DNA from: an uncultured Draconibacterium sp.
Lineage (GTDB): Bacteria > Bacteroidota > Bacteroidia > Bacteroidales > Prolixibacteraceae
Assembly: GCF_963676815.1 (NCBI RefSeq)
Contig: NZ_OY781365.1
Location: 1,956,501-2,020,500, forward strand
Direction: 5' to 3'
Length of the DNA stretch: 64,000 bases
Shown here: one piece after another, positions 29,491-38,265 of the stretch
Layout of the letters: every line of letters begins with the position of its first letter
How positions within the stretch are numbered: position 1 is the first letter of the stretch
The notes under the pieces: generated by a model
Told to the model about the DNA's origin: nothing
The model's database searches: none
The model's input: the letters and a program-made list of their open reading frames with translations, nothing else
Program-made: the position numbers and the translations under genes

Positions 29491-29573
29491 GGTTACTGAG
29501 CAATTTTATCCAAAAATAACATCAAATATCCGTTTCCAAAAGAAGTGGCTAACAAAAGACATGTTAAAAGTCT

Positions 29574-29610
29574 TTCACAAAAAAAGCCGCTTGATCGAAA
29601 TCAGCGGCTC
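29574..29610 (-). terminator. Terminator of the ArsR-type regulator gene
   Basis: AGCCGCTTGAT pairs with ATCAGCGGCT (one bulge) around CGAA, followed on the minus strand by a T-rich run. It lies 22 bases after the regulator's stop. Confidence 0.8.
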
Positions 29611-29631
29611 TTGCTATCTTATTAAATCTTC

Positions 29632-29934
29632 TTAATCGCAGGTGCAGGTTTCCAAACAATCAACAATCTGGCTTAAAATATTATATCTCAGGTAGTAGTA
29701 GGTATTCTTTCCTTCGCGCTTCGAGCACAACACGCCTTTATCGCGCAAAATGCCCAAATGGTGCGATGTAGTTGATTGCTCAATCTTTAACAACTCGTGT
29801 ATCTCGGTAACTGTCAGTTTTTTCCCACCCTCTAAATGCTTCAAAATAGCAATCCGCATGGGGTGCGCCATTGCTTTCAGCATGCTTGCGGCAACTTCCA
29901 AACGTTCAACGTTTATCTCCTTGATATCTACCAT
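29632..29934 (-). CDS. ArsR/SmtB-like winged-helix regulator
   Basis: 100 residues. The winged helix is typical: MLKAMAHPMRIAILKHLEGG, LTVTEIHELLKIEQSTTSHH, LGILRDKGVLCSKREGKNTY. Three C-terminal Cys (DCLETCTCD) and Cys70 could bind metal or sense redox state, though no classic ArsR CxC in helix 3 is present. The gene is alone, with its own terminator, and a 7-4-7 palindrome overlaps its putative -7 box, so autoregulation is likely. The target is unknown. Confidence 0.88.
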   Translation of the reverse strand: MVDIKEINVERLEVAASMLKAMAHPMRIAILKHLEGGKKLTVTEIHELLKIEQSTTSHHLGILRDKGVLCSKREGKNTYYYLRYNILSQIVDCLETCTCD

Positions 29935-29953
29935 GGTTATACCTTTAAAAATG

Positions 29954-29971
29954 CAAATATATAAATATTTG
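29954..29971. promoter_or_regulatory. Palindromic operator overlapping the regulator's -7 box
   Basis: CAAATAT-ATAA-ATATTTG is an exact 7-bp inverted repeat with a 4-base spacer. Its left arm plus one base reads TATATTTG on the minus strand, a consensus -7 box about 20 bases upstream of the ArsR-type gene. This is the classic layout of an autoregulated repressor. Confidence 0.5.
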
Positions 29972-30111
29972 AGATTTGTTTACTGCTTTTTTGCCCCGTG
30001 ATATCTAACATTTGTACAAATCCGGTAATTTTTAGTTTTTTTAAATAAAATGTCTGTTTTTATTTAAAATTATTCTATGTTCGTTCATCGAAAGCGAAGT
30101 AGGTAAAAGGA

Positions 30112-31086
30112 ATGACGACGATTAAGAAAATAAAGGCCCCCATAGAACAAGAACTGCATGATTTTGAGCCTTATTTCAAAAAATCGTTGCAAAGCGATAT
30201 CCCATTGCTTGGAACCATTCTAAATTTTCTTTATCGCACCAAAGGAAAACAACTCCGCCCCATTTTTGTGTTCTTATCGGCCAAATTACATGGCGGCACC
30301 AACGAATCTTCAAAACTGGCTGCCTGTTCGGTTGAATTGTTGCACACTGCCACCCTGGTTCACGATGATGTAGTTGACGAATCTTACGAACGACGCGGAT
30401 CGTTTTCGGTAAAAGCACTCTGGAAAAACAAACTGGCCGTTTTAGTGGGCGATTATATTTTGGCCCGCGGACTACTGCTGCAACTTGAAAGCAAAAAATA
30501 CAACTTCCTTCATTTGATTTCGCGCGCTGTTCAGGACATGGCAGAGGGAGAAATCCTTCAGATGAAAAAGAGCCGCAAGCTGGATATTGATGATGAAACT
30601 TATTTCGAGATCATCCGCAAAAAAACAGCTTCGCTAATTGCAACCAGCATGGCCATTGGCGCTGCATCGGCGGTTGATGATGAAGTGATTATTGAAAAAA
30701 TGTACAGCATTGGGCAGGATGCAGGAATTGCTTTCCAGATAAAAGACGATATTTTCGATTACCAGTCGAAAGGCCTGTTGGGCAAACCAACCGGTAATGA
30801 TATTAAGGAAAAGAAAATTACACTTCCGCTGCTACATGTTTTAAACGAAGCCGACAGAAATGAGCGGAAACGGATTTTAAGACTCATTAAACGCAAGAAC
30901 AACAGCTCTGATGTTGTTGAAGAATTGATTCAACTGGTGATTGAAAAAGGCGGGCTGGAATACGCAGAGAAAAAAATGAATGAGTTTAAAGATAAAGCAA
31001 TTGCCGGCTTAAAAGAGTTTCCTGACTGTGAAGCCCGCGAATCGCTTATCGAGCTGATGAATTACATTGCCACCCGCAAAAAATAA
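30112..31086 (+). CDS. Polyprenyl diphosphate synthase
   Basis: 324 residues, all-trans isoprenyl synthase fold. The first Asp-rich motif LVHDDVVDES and the second, IKDDIFDYQSK, are intact; GKQLRPIFVFLSAKL holds the IPP-binding residues. The product is probably the octaprenyl-type side chain for menaquinone; chain length cannot be read from sequence here. Its 3' end overlaps the convergent DUF2797 gene by 25 bases (31062-31086). Confidence 0.93.
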   Translation: MTTIKKIKAPIEQELHDFEPYFKKSLQSDIPLLGTILNFLYRTKGKQLRPIFVFLSAKLHGGTNESSKLAACSVELLHTATLVHDDVVDESYERRGSFSVKALWKNKLAVLVGDYILARGLLLQLESKKYNFLHLISRAVQDMAEGEILQMKKSRKLDIDDETYFEIIRKKTASLIATSMAIGAASAVDDEVIIEKMYSIGQDAGIAFQIKDDIFDYQSKGLLGKPTGNDIKEKKITLPLLHVLNEADRNERKRILRLIKRKNNSSDVVEELIQLVIEKGGLEYAEKKMNEFKDKAIAGLKEFPDCEARESLIELMNYIATRKK

Positions 31087-31859
31087 CCATTGTGTTTGCG
31101 GATATTCAGAACCCGGCTATCATCAAAAATTAAATACTGCCCTTTTATACCGGCCAGCGTTCCGGTAACTTCCGGGAGCTTATCAAAACCAATACTTTTA
31201 ATTTTTGCCGGAAACTGCTCAACCGGATAATTAATTTTGGTTACCTCATTTTCCTCATCAATGTATTTCTGCAACTCCAGCGGCAGCAAGTTGGTAATTC
31301 GTTCTTTTTCGGCAGCCAGGTCAAAATCTTTCAATACTTCGTTTTTAAGCATAGCCCGCCAGTTGGTTTTATCGGTAAAATGATTTTTAAGAAACACCTC
31401 GATAACACCGGCAATATGGCGGTTTGGCGTTTTTGCGATTTTAATTGCATAGCTGGCTCCCTGATCGATCCAGCGCATAGGAATTTGATGCCCACGTGTA
31501 ACACCAACTTTTAATGCGCTCGACACGGCCAGGTATACAAAATGGTCAATCAGGTCGTGTTTTTCGGCCCACTCCATATCGCGGGCTATTCCCAAATGTG
31601 CTTTCGATAACTCGGGACGAATAATCGACTCACTGGCTTCAGGAGCTGTTTGTAGACAGTTGTAACAAAATCCCTGATTAAACGACGTTTTTGTTTTCTT
31701 CCCGCACGAAATACAATTGATTTGCCCGTCGAAACGCATCGAGATTTCTTTCCCGATCAATGCATTCATATCAATTAGTTCGTCGCCAATAGGCAGGGAA
31801 TAGTTTACCGGCTCATTTAGCTCGGTTCTCATTTTACGTATGTTGCCTTCGTATATCAT
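31062..31859 (-). CDS. DUF2797 domain-containing protein
   Basis: 265 residues. A Cys4 zinc-like motif is visible: CISCGKKTKTSFNQGFCYNC (about residues 49-68). The conserved block VYLAVSSALKVGVTRGHQIP and WIDQGASYAI resemble GIY-YIG-like elements described for DUF2797; biochemical role unknown. It follows the ATPase gene by 7 bp and so belongs to the same transcript. Confidence 0.85.
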   Translation of the reverse strand: MIYEGNIRKMRTELNEPVNYSLPIGDELIDMNALIGKEISMRFDGQINCISCGKKTKTSFNQGFCYNCLQTAPEASESIIRPELSKAHLGIARDMEWAEKHDLIDHFVYLAVSSALKVGVTRGHQIPMRWIDQGASYAIKIAKTPNRHIAGVIEVFLKNHFTDKTNWRAMLKNEVLKDFDLAAEKERITNLLPLELQKYIDEENEVTKINYPVEQFPAKIKSIGFDKLPEVTGTLAGIKGQYLIFDDSRVLNIRKHNGYFLRVAM

Positions 31860-31866
31860 AGCTTTT

Positions 31867-32982
31867 TTAAGTCTTTTTAATAAGATTTAGTTGAATCCAT
31901 AAAGCAAAGAGCGGATCACTCATCTCATACTTTTTCCCCTCTTTCAATATAGTTCCATTCATTTCCAGCGTTTTGAGTGCCCTACTAGTATTAATCCCAG
32001 TTCCTTTTAATACCGAATATATTTGTGAATCGGTACCACAAACCGCAAGTACTGTTTTAACCAATTCTTTTCGTGAAGAAATTTCTTCCCATGACTTTTC
32101 CAGATAATTTTTCTCTATCAAAAGCAGGCGCTCTATCAGCTCATCAAAAGTTGGAAGCTTCTTATTTAAAGCATGAAAAATAATTAACTCCTGCAGCGCC
32201 AGCTGTGAATAGTAGGGATGACCATCTGTAAAGTCCAGTATCGACAACAGAAAATTCTCATTAGAAGAAATTTCCTTCTCAGCTAACTGCTTCTTGTAAA
32301 ACTCCAGGAATATGTTTTTATCCATCTTGCCCAGGTTTATTATCCGGGCAAACCGAAAAAACGGAGCTTGTTTCTCAATGAACAAACCCGACATAACCAA
32401 CTCATAACTTCCTGAAAAAATATAGCTTGTGTTGTCATGTAGCTGAATCTTTGATCGAAATAATTTGACAATTTGATTACCATCCAATTTTCCAATATCT
32501 CCAAATTCGTCAAAAACACAAATCATCCTTTTTTTATGCTTCCCCGGAAACTGATCGATAAAATCAATACTTTTCCCCAGTAACTCCCAATCATTTTCCT
32601 TTTTTTCAGGGAATCCAAGAATAAATTCAAAATCTTCAACAACTGTTTTCATTTTCAAATTCTGAATCATTGCCAAAGCACTGTTTTTTGATTTGGCAAA
32701 TATCTCGTCAAGCTTATGGTTCTTTAGAACAGCTTTTGTAATTTCTGAAGAAAGTGATTCTAATGTTGGAGTTGAAAAAATATCGATAAATGCCGAGTAT
32801 AACTTTTCGTTTTCAAGCTGCCGTAATGCCTCCAAAATCAATGAAGTTTTGCCATAACGACGAGGCGCAATGATGACCACATTTTGATTCATCTGAATCA
32901 ACTTTGTTAAATAATTCAGCTCATCTTGGCGCCCAATAAAGTTCGATCCCAATACCGGTTTCCCAACATTTATCTGAGTCAT
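31867..32982 (-). CDS. AAA ATPase of the archaeal ATPase_2 type with C-terminal winged helix
   Basis: 371 residues. NFIGRQDELNYLTKLI precedes Walker A (APRRYGKTSLI, about residues 39-49) and Walker B is MICVFDEFGDI. The arginine-finger region is followed by a helical lid (DFTDGHPYYSQLALQEL) and a C-terminal winged-helix-like segment (GTGINTSRALKTLEMNGTIL). These STAND/MNS-related ATPases have no assigned general function; roles in signalling or defence have been suggested. The promoter is embedded in a composite palindrome that is repeated 81 bp upstream. DUF2797 follows by 7 bp. Confidence 0.85.
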   Translation of the reverse strand: MTQINVGKPVLGSNFIGRQDELNYLTKLIQMNQNVVIIAPRRYGKTSLILEALRQLENEKLYSAFIDIFSTPTLESLSSEITKAVLKNHKLDEIFAKSKNSALAMIQNLKMKTVVEDFEFILGFPEKKENDWELLGKSIDFIDQFPGKHKKRMICVFDEFGDIGKLDGNQIVKLFRSKIQLHDNTSYIFSGSYELVMSGLFIEKQAPFFRFARIINLGKMDKNIFLEFYKKQLAEKEISSNENFLLSILDFTDGHPYYSQLALQELIIFHALNKKLPTFDELIERLLLIEKNYLEKSWEEISSRKELVKTVLAVCGTDSQIYSVLKGTGINTSRALKTLEMNGTILKEGKKYEMSDPLFALWIQLNLIKKT

Positions 32983-32993
32983 TCTTTTTTATA

Positions 32994-33024
32994 CAAATAT
33001 AGTACAAATACTGTATCATACAAA
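32994..33024 (-). promoter_or_regulatory. Promoter of the AAA ATPase gene, nearly leaderless
   Basis: On the minus strand TTTG (33024-33021), a 19-base spacer and TATATTTG (33001-32994) match the Bacteroidota -33/-7 consensus in sequence and spacing. Only 11 bases separate the -7 box from the ATG, so the 5' leader would be just a few bases. The whole promoter lies inside the palindrome at 33000-33034. Confidence 0.65.
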
Positions 33025-33034
33025 TTTTGTACTA
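33000..33034. repeat. Composite palindrome, copy 1 (over the ATPase promoter)
   Basis: TAGTAC-N23-GTACTA, with a near-palindromic centre TGTATCATACA. The second copy at 33081-33115 has the same outer arms and spacing and the same TTTT before the right arm; about 27 of 35 positions agree. The position over the promoter suggests an operator. Confidence 0.6.
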
Positions 33035-33080
33035 TTTAGTGCTTAGACGATAAAAGCCTGTATAAATCACAAAAACAGAA

Positions 33081-33115
33081 TAGTACGCAATATGTACCAT
33101 ACACCTTTTGTACTA
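33081..33115. repeat. Composite palindrome, copy 2
   Basis: TAGTAC-N23-GTACTA, 81 bp from copy 1 and ending 5 bases before the stop codon of the upstream Cys-motif gene. Centre reads TGTACCATACA. Confidence 0.6.
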
Positions 33116-33119
33116 TACA

Positions 33120-33887
33120 TTAATCATCAAAACCCGGCCGTTTGAATTCCATTACACCGGGGAAAGTTTTTAGCATTTGCTTTTTTATTTGCGACAGTTC
33201 GAGTAAAAACTGCAGGATTTCATCTTCCATTTCGCTAAACCCGGAGTAAAACACCGACAGAGCATCCATCGATCGTTTAATGGCTATAATGGCAATTTTT
33301 GCCGATCCCAGGTTGTCGGCATACAAACCATACTCATCATTCGGATCGTTTTTGCGCTGCTCCAGCTCCAGATGTGCACGATGAACTTTTGCACCAATAA
33401 AAGCACTGTACCACTGAATAACCTCGGCGGCATCGCGGTATTTAAACATCGATTCATCATCATCGATCATTACCAGTTTTTCAGCTTTATCCGAAAAAAG
33501 ATCTTTATGATCCTTCATCCATTTATGAATGTTGATTCCATAGTCGCGGGCCTGCACTTCAAGCGGCGTTTCAATGTGTTCGGGCAGTTCAAAGTCTTCC
33601 ACATCGCTCAGGTCGATTCCTTCCTTATCGGCATCTTCTTCAATCATTTCCATGGTCACTTCCCATGCAAGGCGAATTTGTTCCCAAAAATTCTTATTCT
33701 CCTCATCCGGGTTTTGCGAATCTTCATCAATTTTGTTTTCCTGTTCGTGTAAATAGGTCAAACATTTTTGTGTCATGGTGCAACGTTCGCACCAGCGGTC
33801 GCAGTAATTATATATTCCGGGAACCAGATCTTTTCTGTTTGCAAGATCGAGCAATGTACGTTTGTAATGTTCTTTTCTCTTCTCCAT
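33120..33887 (-). CDS. Uncharacterised protein with N-terminal Cys motif
   Basis: 255 residues from ATG at 33887 (MEKRKEHYKRTLL); an earlier in-frame ATG at 33956 would add a stretch without support. Near the N-terminus YCDRWCERCTMTQKC gives four Cys in C-x3-C-x2-C-x5-C spacing, suitable for a zinc or iron-sulfur site. The rest is acidic and mostly helical (EDADKEGIDLSDVEDFEL; GSAKIAIIAIKRSMDALSVF). No membrane segments. I do not recognise the family. It lies 76 bp after the M28 peptidase gene and 137 bp before the ATPase. Confidence 0.75.
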   Translation of the reverse strand: MEKRKEHYKRTLLDLANRKDLVPGIYNYCDRWCERCTMTQKCLTYLHEQENKIDEDSQNPDEENKNFWEQIRLAWEVTMEMIEEDADKEGIDLSDVEDFELPEHIETPLEVQARDYGINIHKWMKDHKDLFSDKAEKLVMIDDDESMFKYRDAAEVIQWYSAFIGAKVHRAHLELEQRKNDPNDEYGLYADNLGSAKIAIIAIKRSMDALSVFYSGFSEMEDEILQFLLELSQIKKQMLKTFPGVMEFKRPGFDD

Positions 33888-33963
33888 AGAAGTTGGCCAA
33901 GTAGTAGTGTTTAGAGAGTAACAAGACAAATCAGAAAAAAGTTGAACCGATTGCAATCATCCA

Positions 33964-35424
33964 CTAAAGTTTACTGTCGTTGGCCACCCCCAAAACGCCA
34001 AGGTAAAGCAATTTTGCTGCATCTTCCATAATTTCGGGCGTCAGCACATTTGTTTTATCGGCAGGCATATGGTAGTGCACCGGATACACCGAATTGCGTG
34101 TCCACAAGCCAAAGGTTTTTATTCCAACATTCTCGAAATGTGATGCATCGGAACGAGGCCGCCCGTAGTTTTTCGCAACTGCCGAAGTCCCCATTTCGCG
34201 ATGGATATAGTTATTATTGGCATTCTCGAAATGGCCGAATAATGCTGAGTGCGTTTTTCCTCCCGACACAAAAAATCCGGTTCCGTTACCCACCATATCC
34301 AGATTAATCATCATTTTGGTTTTCTCAATCGGAAACAATGGATTTTTGCAGTAATATTCCGAGCCGTATAAACCGCACTCCTCTCCACCAATCAAAATAA
34401 AAAGTACCGAACGTTTGGGTTTAACTTCGGAGTTTGCCAAAGCTTTTGCAGCCCCTAAAATATCGCTGATTCCTGATGCATTGTCGAGCGCGCTGGGGAA
34501 CATTACATCGCCCATTTGGCCCTGCCCGTCGAGATGGCCGCCAATAATTATTACCTCGTCTTTCAAATCAGAATCTGAGCCTTCTATCATTCCAACCACA
34601 TTGCACGCCTGTGCATCGGGGAAATATTTTGTTTCGGCGCGGATAAACACCTGCTGTTCTGCCGGCAGTTCAAACGACGGTGTTTCCATATTTTTTAGTT
34701 GTTGGCGAATTTGCTGGTAATCTTTTCCGGCATCGGCCATAATTTGCGTAACAACTTTTGTATCTACATGTGCATACACAAACCCTTCGAGATTTACCGT
34801 GTTCGGATTGGCCAATTTACTGGCGTATATCATTCCGGCAGCACCGTGTTTTACTGCATTCCTGAATTTGTAGCGGTGATAAGCGTATGGTGTCCATTTG
34901 GCCAGCGTTTCATCGTTTTTGGTGTACGGTGTTCCGCTTTCCAAAATGATAATTTTACCTTCAACATCTACATTTTCGTAATCATCGTAACCCAGTTCCG
35001 GAGCCGTAATTCCGTGGCCAACATAAACCAGCGGAGCCTGTACAGTGCCACTTGCCGAATTAGAACCGGGCAAATAATCTTCCGGAAAATCGAGGTATGT
35101 TTTTTCTTTTCCATTGAAATAAACCACTGATCCCAGCGAGTTTACCTCTGAATATTCATTCGGAAAATACTGAAAGTAACTGCCGTTGTTTGCAGGTTTA
35201 ACACCCCACTCTTCGAATTTTGAAGCGCACCACCTGGCAGCCTCCAAATATTCAGGAGTGCCCGACAAACGCCCTTCGTATTTAGCAGAACTCAGCTCGG
35301 TTGCAAACTCCATTAATTCGTTACTCGAAATGGAATGAAGCGTATTCAAATCCACCGTTCTCTGCGCACATAAAGTGCCTGTTAACACTACATTCAGCAG
35401 AAGTATTAAAACCTGTTTTTTCAT
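33964..35424 (-). CDS. Exported M28-family metallopeptidase
   Basis: 486 residues from ATG at 35424 (MKKQVLILLLNVVLTGTLCA, signal peptide); the frame opens at 35436. A PA-type domain is likely at about 125-230 (LVYVGHGITAPELGYDDY, GKIIILESG). The M28 zinc ligands fit IIIGGHLDGQG (His), SALDNASGISDI (Asp), GGEECGLYGSEYY (Glu pair) and MINLDMVGNG (Asp). Probably a periplasmic or secreted aminopeptidase. Encoded downstream of DUF4269 with a 92-bp gap. Confidence 0.9.
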   Translation of the reverse strand: MKKQVLILLLNVVLTGTLCAQRTVDLNTLHSISSNELMEFATELSSAKYEGRLSGTPEYLEAARWCASKFEEWGVKPANNGSYFQYFPNEYSEVNSLGSVVYFNGKEKTYLDFPEDYLPGSNSASGTVQAPLVYVGHGITAPELGYDDYENVDVEGKIIILESGTPYTKNDETLAKWTPYAYHRYKFRNAVKHGAAGMIYASKLANPNTVNLEGFVYAHVDTKVVTQIMADAGKDYQQIRQQLKNMETPSFELPAEQQVFIRAETKYFPDAQACNVVGMIEGSDSDLKDEVIIIGGHLDGQGQMGDVMFPSALDNASGISDILGAAKALANSEVKPKRSVLFILIGGEECGLYGSEYYCKNPLFPIEKTKMMINLDMVGNGTGFFVSGGKTHSALFGHFENANNNYIHREMGTSAVAKNYGRPRSDASHFENVGIKTFGLWTRNSVYPVHYHMPADKTNVLTPEIMEDAAKLLYLGVLGVANDSKL

Positions 35425-35516
35425 TTTCCGTTGCATTAAAGAGCCTAAAAGTACAATTTTATGTTGAAAGGTATTTTGTAATCATTGAACGCCGGTGCCT
35501 AATTGCTTTTTGCCGC

Positions 35517-36041
35517 TTATTCCAGCTCAAGTAAGGCTTCGTATGCATTGCCTTTTAATCCAAGTTGCAACGCAAATGCTGGCTCGGTTTTGTAGCCCTG
35601 TCGTTTTAAATCAATAATGCTTTCCCTGAAATCTTTTCCGCGCTCAAGAAGTATTTTGTGTTCTACCAGCATGTGCCGGTAAGCATTTTGTTGCTTGCTT
35701 GGCCTGTTTTGGCCAAAAACTTCAAGCACAAAACCGTCGATTCTGAAATTGGCCACCACGGCCGGTGGTTCTACTGTTGTGTTCTCCCACAGTTCAAACC
35801 CGGGAAAACCGCCGAATGCTTTTATTATTTGTTGCCTGAAATGCGTTTTATTGGTGCAGCAGCAAATAATGTCGAGGTCGCTGTCGTCAATGTCAATGTT
35901 TATGGGGATTGTTCCCACAAGTAAGGGATCAAATTCGTTGAGCTGCTCCAACACTTTGTTTTGGCTTAAAACACGGTAAGCTTGTTGTTGTTTTGGGTTT
36001 CCGTCTTTCAGGTAATCCAGCTTTTCAAAATTGATATCCAT
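35517..36041 (-). CDS. DUF4269 protein, nucleotidyltransferase-like
   Basis: 174 residues from ATG at 36041; the longer frame from 36068 would overlap the GFA gene, whereas this start leaves a 7-bp gap. LLVGTIPINIDIDDSDLDII resembles the GS-x-DxD signature of minimal nucleotidyltransferases, with Ser replaced by Thr. No further catalytic partner is obvious. Translational coupling to GFA is likely. Function unknown. Confidence 0.82.
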   Translation of the reverse strand: MDINFEKLDYLKDGNPKQQQAYRVLSQNKVLEQLNEFDPLLVGTIPINIDIDDSDLDIICCCTNKTHFRQQIIKAFGGFPGFELWENTTVEPPAVVANFRIDGFVLEVFGQNRPSKQQNAYRHMLVEHKILLERGKDFRESIIDLKRQGYKTEPAFALQLGLKGNAYEALLELE

Positions 36042-36048
36042 TTCAAAT

Positions 36049-36450
36049 CTATTCAGGAAAACCTTCAAACTTTTTTATTTCCTCCAGTGCCTCGTCCCAA
36101 TCTGCTTTACTCGACATAAACAGATGTGCATCGGGGCGTTTTTCCAAACCGGTATCTAAACTTCCGGCCGGAACAACCAACAGTTTATCGCCCATTTGTA
36201 AATTAGGCAGTGCCGAGCCACAGGTAGCACAAAATGACTTTTGGTGTCTGCTGCCAGCAAGCTGAAAAGTTGTAATTTCAGTTTCCTTTTTTGTCCATTC
36301 CAGTTTTGCACTTGTTGAAAATAAATTAGCTGCATGGGCCGACCCTGTATCTTTTTGGCAATAACTGCAATGACACAGATAAAAGCTTTTAAAGTTGCCA
36401 ATTACTTTAAATGTAACTCCTTTGCACAAACAAGAACCCTGGTATTCCAT
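36049..36450 (-). CDS. GFA-family (CENP-V/GFA) zinc protein
   Basis: 133 residues. Zinc-binding Cys are arranged as in the family: SCLCKGVTFKV, CHCSYCQKDTGS and SFCATCGSALP. Members were named for glutathione-dependent formaldehyde activation, but most have no proven activity. First gene before DUF4269 (7-bp gap). Confidence 0.88.
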   Translation of the reverse strand: MEYQGSCLCKGVTFKVIGNFKSFYLCHCSYCQKDTGSAHAANLFSTSAKLEWTKKETEITTFQLAGSRHQKSFCATCGSALPNLQMGDKLLVVPAGSLDTGLEKRPDAHLFMSSKADWDEALEEIKKFEGFPE

Positions 36451-36602
36451 ATGATAATTTATTATTTCCGGTAATTAATAACTGAATTGATGCTTCAATT
36501 CTGTTGCAAACACCGCTCATGCCATTCCAATACGAAAATAGTATCTCTTTGATTAAATCTATCGATCGTTTTCGCTCTTTCTGCTTATTGGTAGTAAAGC
36601 CC

Positions 36603-36628
36603 CCGCCATGTAGTTCGTTACGTGGCGG
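36603..36628 (-). terminator. Hairpin downstream of the aldo/keto reductase
   Basis: CCGCCATGTA (36603-36612) pairs with TACGTGGCGG (36619-36628), one wobble position, loop of six. It lies 20 bases after the reductase stop codon (minus strand). There is no long T run, so termination is uncertain; a dispersed palindrome is the alternative. The rest of the 36451-36647 gap shows nothing else. Confidence 0.4.
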
Positions 36629-36647
36629 CGGTGTTTCTTTACAAAAT

Positions 36648-37658
36648 CTATCGGCCACTTCCCTGGCGTTCAATCATCCAGCCCGGGTATTCCGGATCGA
36701 GTTTACTTACCTCATCCAACTGTTTTAGCTCATCGTTATTGAGTTGCACGTTTACTGAATCGAGATTATCGGCTAACTGCTCTGGTTTGTTAGCACCAAT
36801 AATAACCGACGAAACCGCGGGTTGATGCAATAACCACGACAAGGCAATTTGTGCTACGCTCACGTTTTTGGTTTCAGCAATTTTGCGCATTACATCAACA
36901 ATATCAAATGCTTTTTCTTTGTTTACCGGAGGAAAGTCGAAATTCACCCTTCGCCCTTCTTTTGTTTCGGCATCGCGGCTGTATTTGCCACTTAGCAGTC
37001 CTCCGGCCAGCGGACTCCACACCATCAGACCAACTTTCTGGTCGAGCAATAAGGGCACAAGTTCCCGCTCTAAATCGCGCCCTGCAATGGTGTAATAAGC
37101 TTGCAACGACACAAATTTACTTAAGTGTAGCTGTGCCGAAATTCCCAAAGCTTTCATCAATTGCCAGGCAGCCAAATTACTGCACCCAATGTACCGAACT
37201 TTTCCGCTTTTCACCAGCATATCGAGCGCTTCAAGCGTTTCTTCCAAAGGTGTAAGCCGATCGAAGCCGTGAATCTGATACAGGTCGATATAATCCATAC
37301 CCAGCCGTGCCAGGCTTTCGTCGGCCTGTTGCAAAATGTGTTTTTTGCTCAAGCCAACTTCATTCGGGCCTTCGCCCATTTGTCCACGCACTTTTGTGGC
37401 AATTACCAGGTCGTCGCGTTTTAGTCCGAGGTCGCGAATGGCTTGCCCGGTCATTTGCTCACTCAAACCTTCACTGTAAATATTGGCGGTATCAATAAAG
37501 TTAATGCCACCGTCAACCGATTGTTTTACCAGGCTGTTAACCTGATCCTGCGGCAATGTACCAATGGCTGTCCACATTCCACGACCACCAAATGTCATGG
37601 TGCCCAAACAAAGTTCTGATACGTATAATCCTGTGTTTCCTAATAAATTGTATTTCAT
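36648..37658 (-). CDS. Aldo/keto reductase
   Basis: 336 residues, TIM-barrel reductase. Motifs: INFIDTANIYSEGLSEQ (catalytic Asp and Tyr), VIATKVRGQMGEGPNEVG, DYIDLYQIHGFDRL (catalytic His) and the NADP-binding VIIGANKPEQLADNL. It resembles AKR families of broad carbonyl substrate range. Encoded alone; a 224-bp AT-rich gap with no gene separates it from the small-gene region to the right. Confidence 0.92.
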   Translation of the reverse strand: MKYNLLGNTGLYVSELCLGTMTFGGRGMWTAIGTLPQDQVNSLVKQSVDGGINFIDTANIYSEGLSEQMTGQAIRDLGLKRDDLVIATKVRGQMGEGPNEVGLSKKHILQQADESLARLGMDYIDLYQIHGFDRLTPLEETLEALDMLVKSGKVRYIGCSNLAAWQLMKALGISAQLHLSKFVSLQAYYTIAGRDLERELVPLLLDQKVGLMVWSPLAGGLLSGKYSRDAETKEGRRVNFDFPPVNKEKAFDIVDVMRKIAETKNVSVAQIALSWLLHQPAVSSVIIGANKPEQLADNLDSVNVQLNNDELKQLDEVSKLDPEYPGWMIERQGSGR

Positions 37659-37882
37659 ACTATTAAAATTATTTGTTTTTTACGGTATAGTATGGAACTC
37701 GCACATAATTTAATAATCCTCTGGGATGTATTATTTTACAAGCTCGTTTCATTATGTATGTTTTGGATGAATCATTCAATACTGAATGATATGTTTTGTT
37801 TGTTACTAAAACAATACGAGATACAATTAGTTTTGTTGAGGTGGAGCTAAATAAAATTTTACGATTGAGAGCTTATTCGAAA

Positions 37883-38128
37883 TTATAGGTTTCGTTTTTT
37901 CAACTCTCTCCTTAAAGCTTCATATTGTTTTGGTTTCTTCAGCAACAGATAAATTAAAAACAAAGGAATTAAGGTAAGAAAGCCCCAGGTGTTTGCGGTA
38001 ACACTGTAAATGATTATCCCGACCAAGAACCCAATAAAAAATGCATCTGTTATGGGTTTTGGCTTGCTATTCTTTTTCGCTTCCAGCAGTTCTTCGTCGG
38101 ACAATTTCGATAATTCTTCTTTATTCAT
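37883..38128 (-). CDS. Small membrane protein, 81 residues
   Basis: N-terminal charged helix (NKEELSKLSDEELLEAKKNS) followed by two hydrophobic segments (AFFIGFLVGIIIYSV and WGFLTLIPLFLIYLLL) and a basic tail. This layout recurs in small Bacteroidota membrane proteins of unknown function. It starts 55 bp after the palindromic element 38183-38250 and is the last small gene of the cassette-like series. Confidence 0.75.
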   Translation of the reverse strand: MNKEELSKLSDEELLEAKKNSKPKPITDAFFIGFLVGIIIYSVTANTWGFLTLIPLFLIYLLLKKPKQYEALRRELKKRNL

Positions 38129-38182
38129 TGCTTTGTTTTTACTTTTCCGGTACTGATTTGAATGTGCTATTTTTTAGCTTTG

Positions 38183-38250
38183 GGGTAACAGTTAGTACAT
38201 GTTACTGAGGCGTTCCGAACCCCGCATTGCAATATAGCAACTTGTTAGCG
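38183..38250 (-). repeat. attC-like imperfect palindrome 1 (68 bp)
   Basis: Bounded by GGGTAAC on the left and GTTAGCG on the right. Left arm GTTAGTACATGTT and right-arm TGCAATAT are identical to element 2 at 39038-39170, while the centres differ. On the minus strand it starts 16 bases after the stop of the 152-residue gene, the position of attC in an integron cassette. Confidence 0.5.
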
Positions 38251-38265
38251 GTTTTCCTTTTCCAG

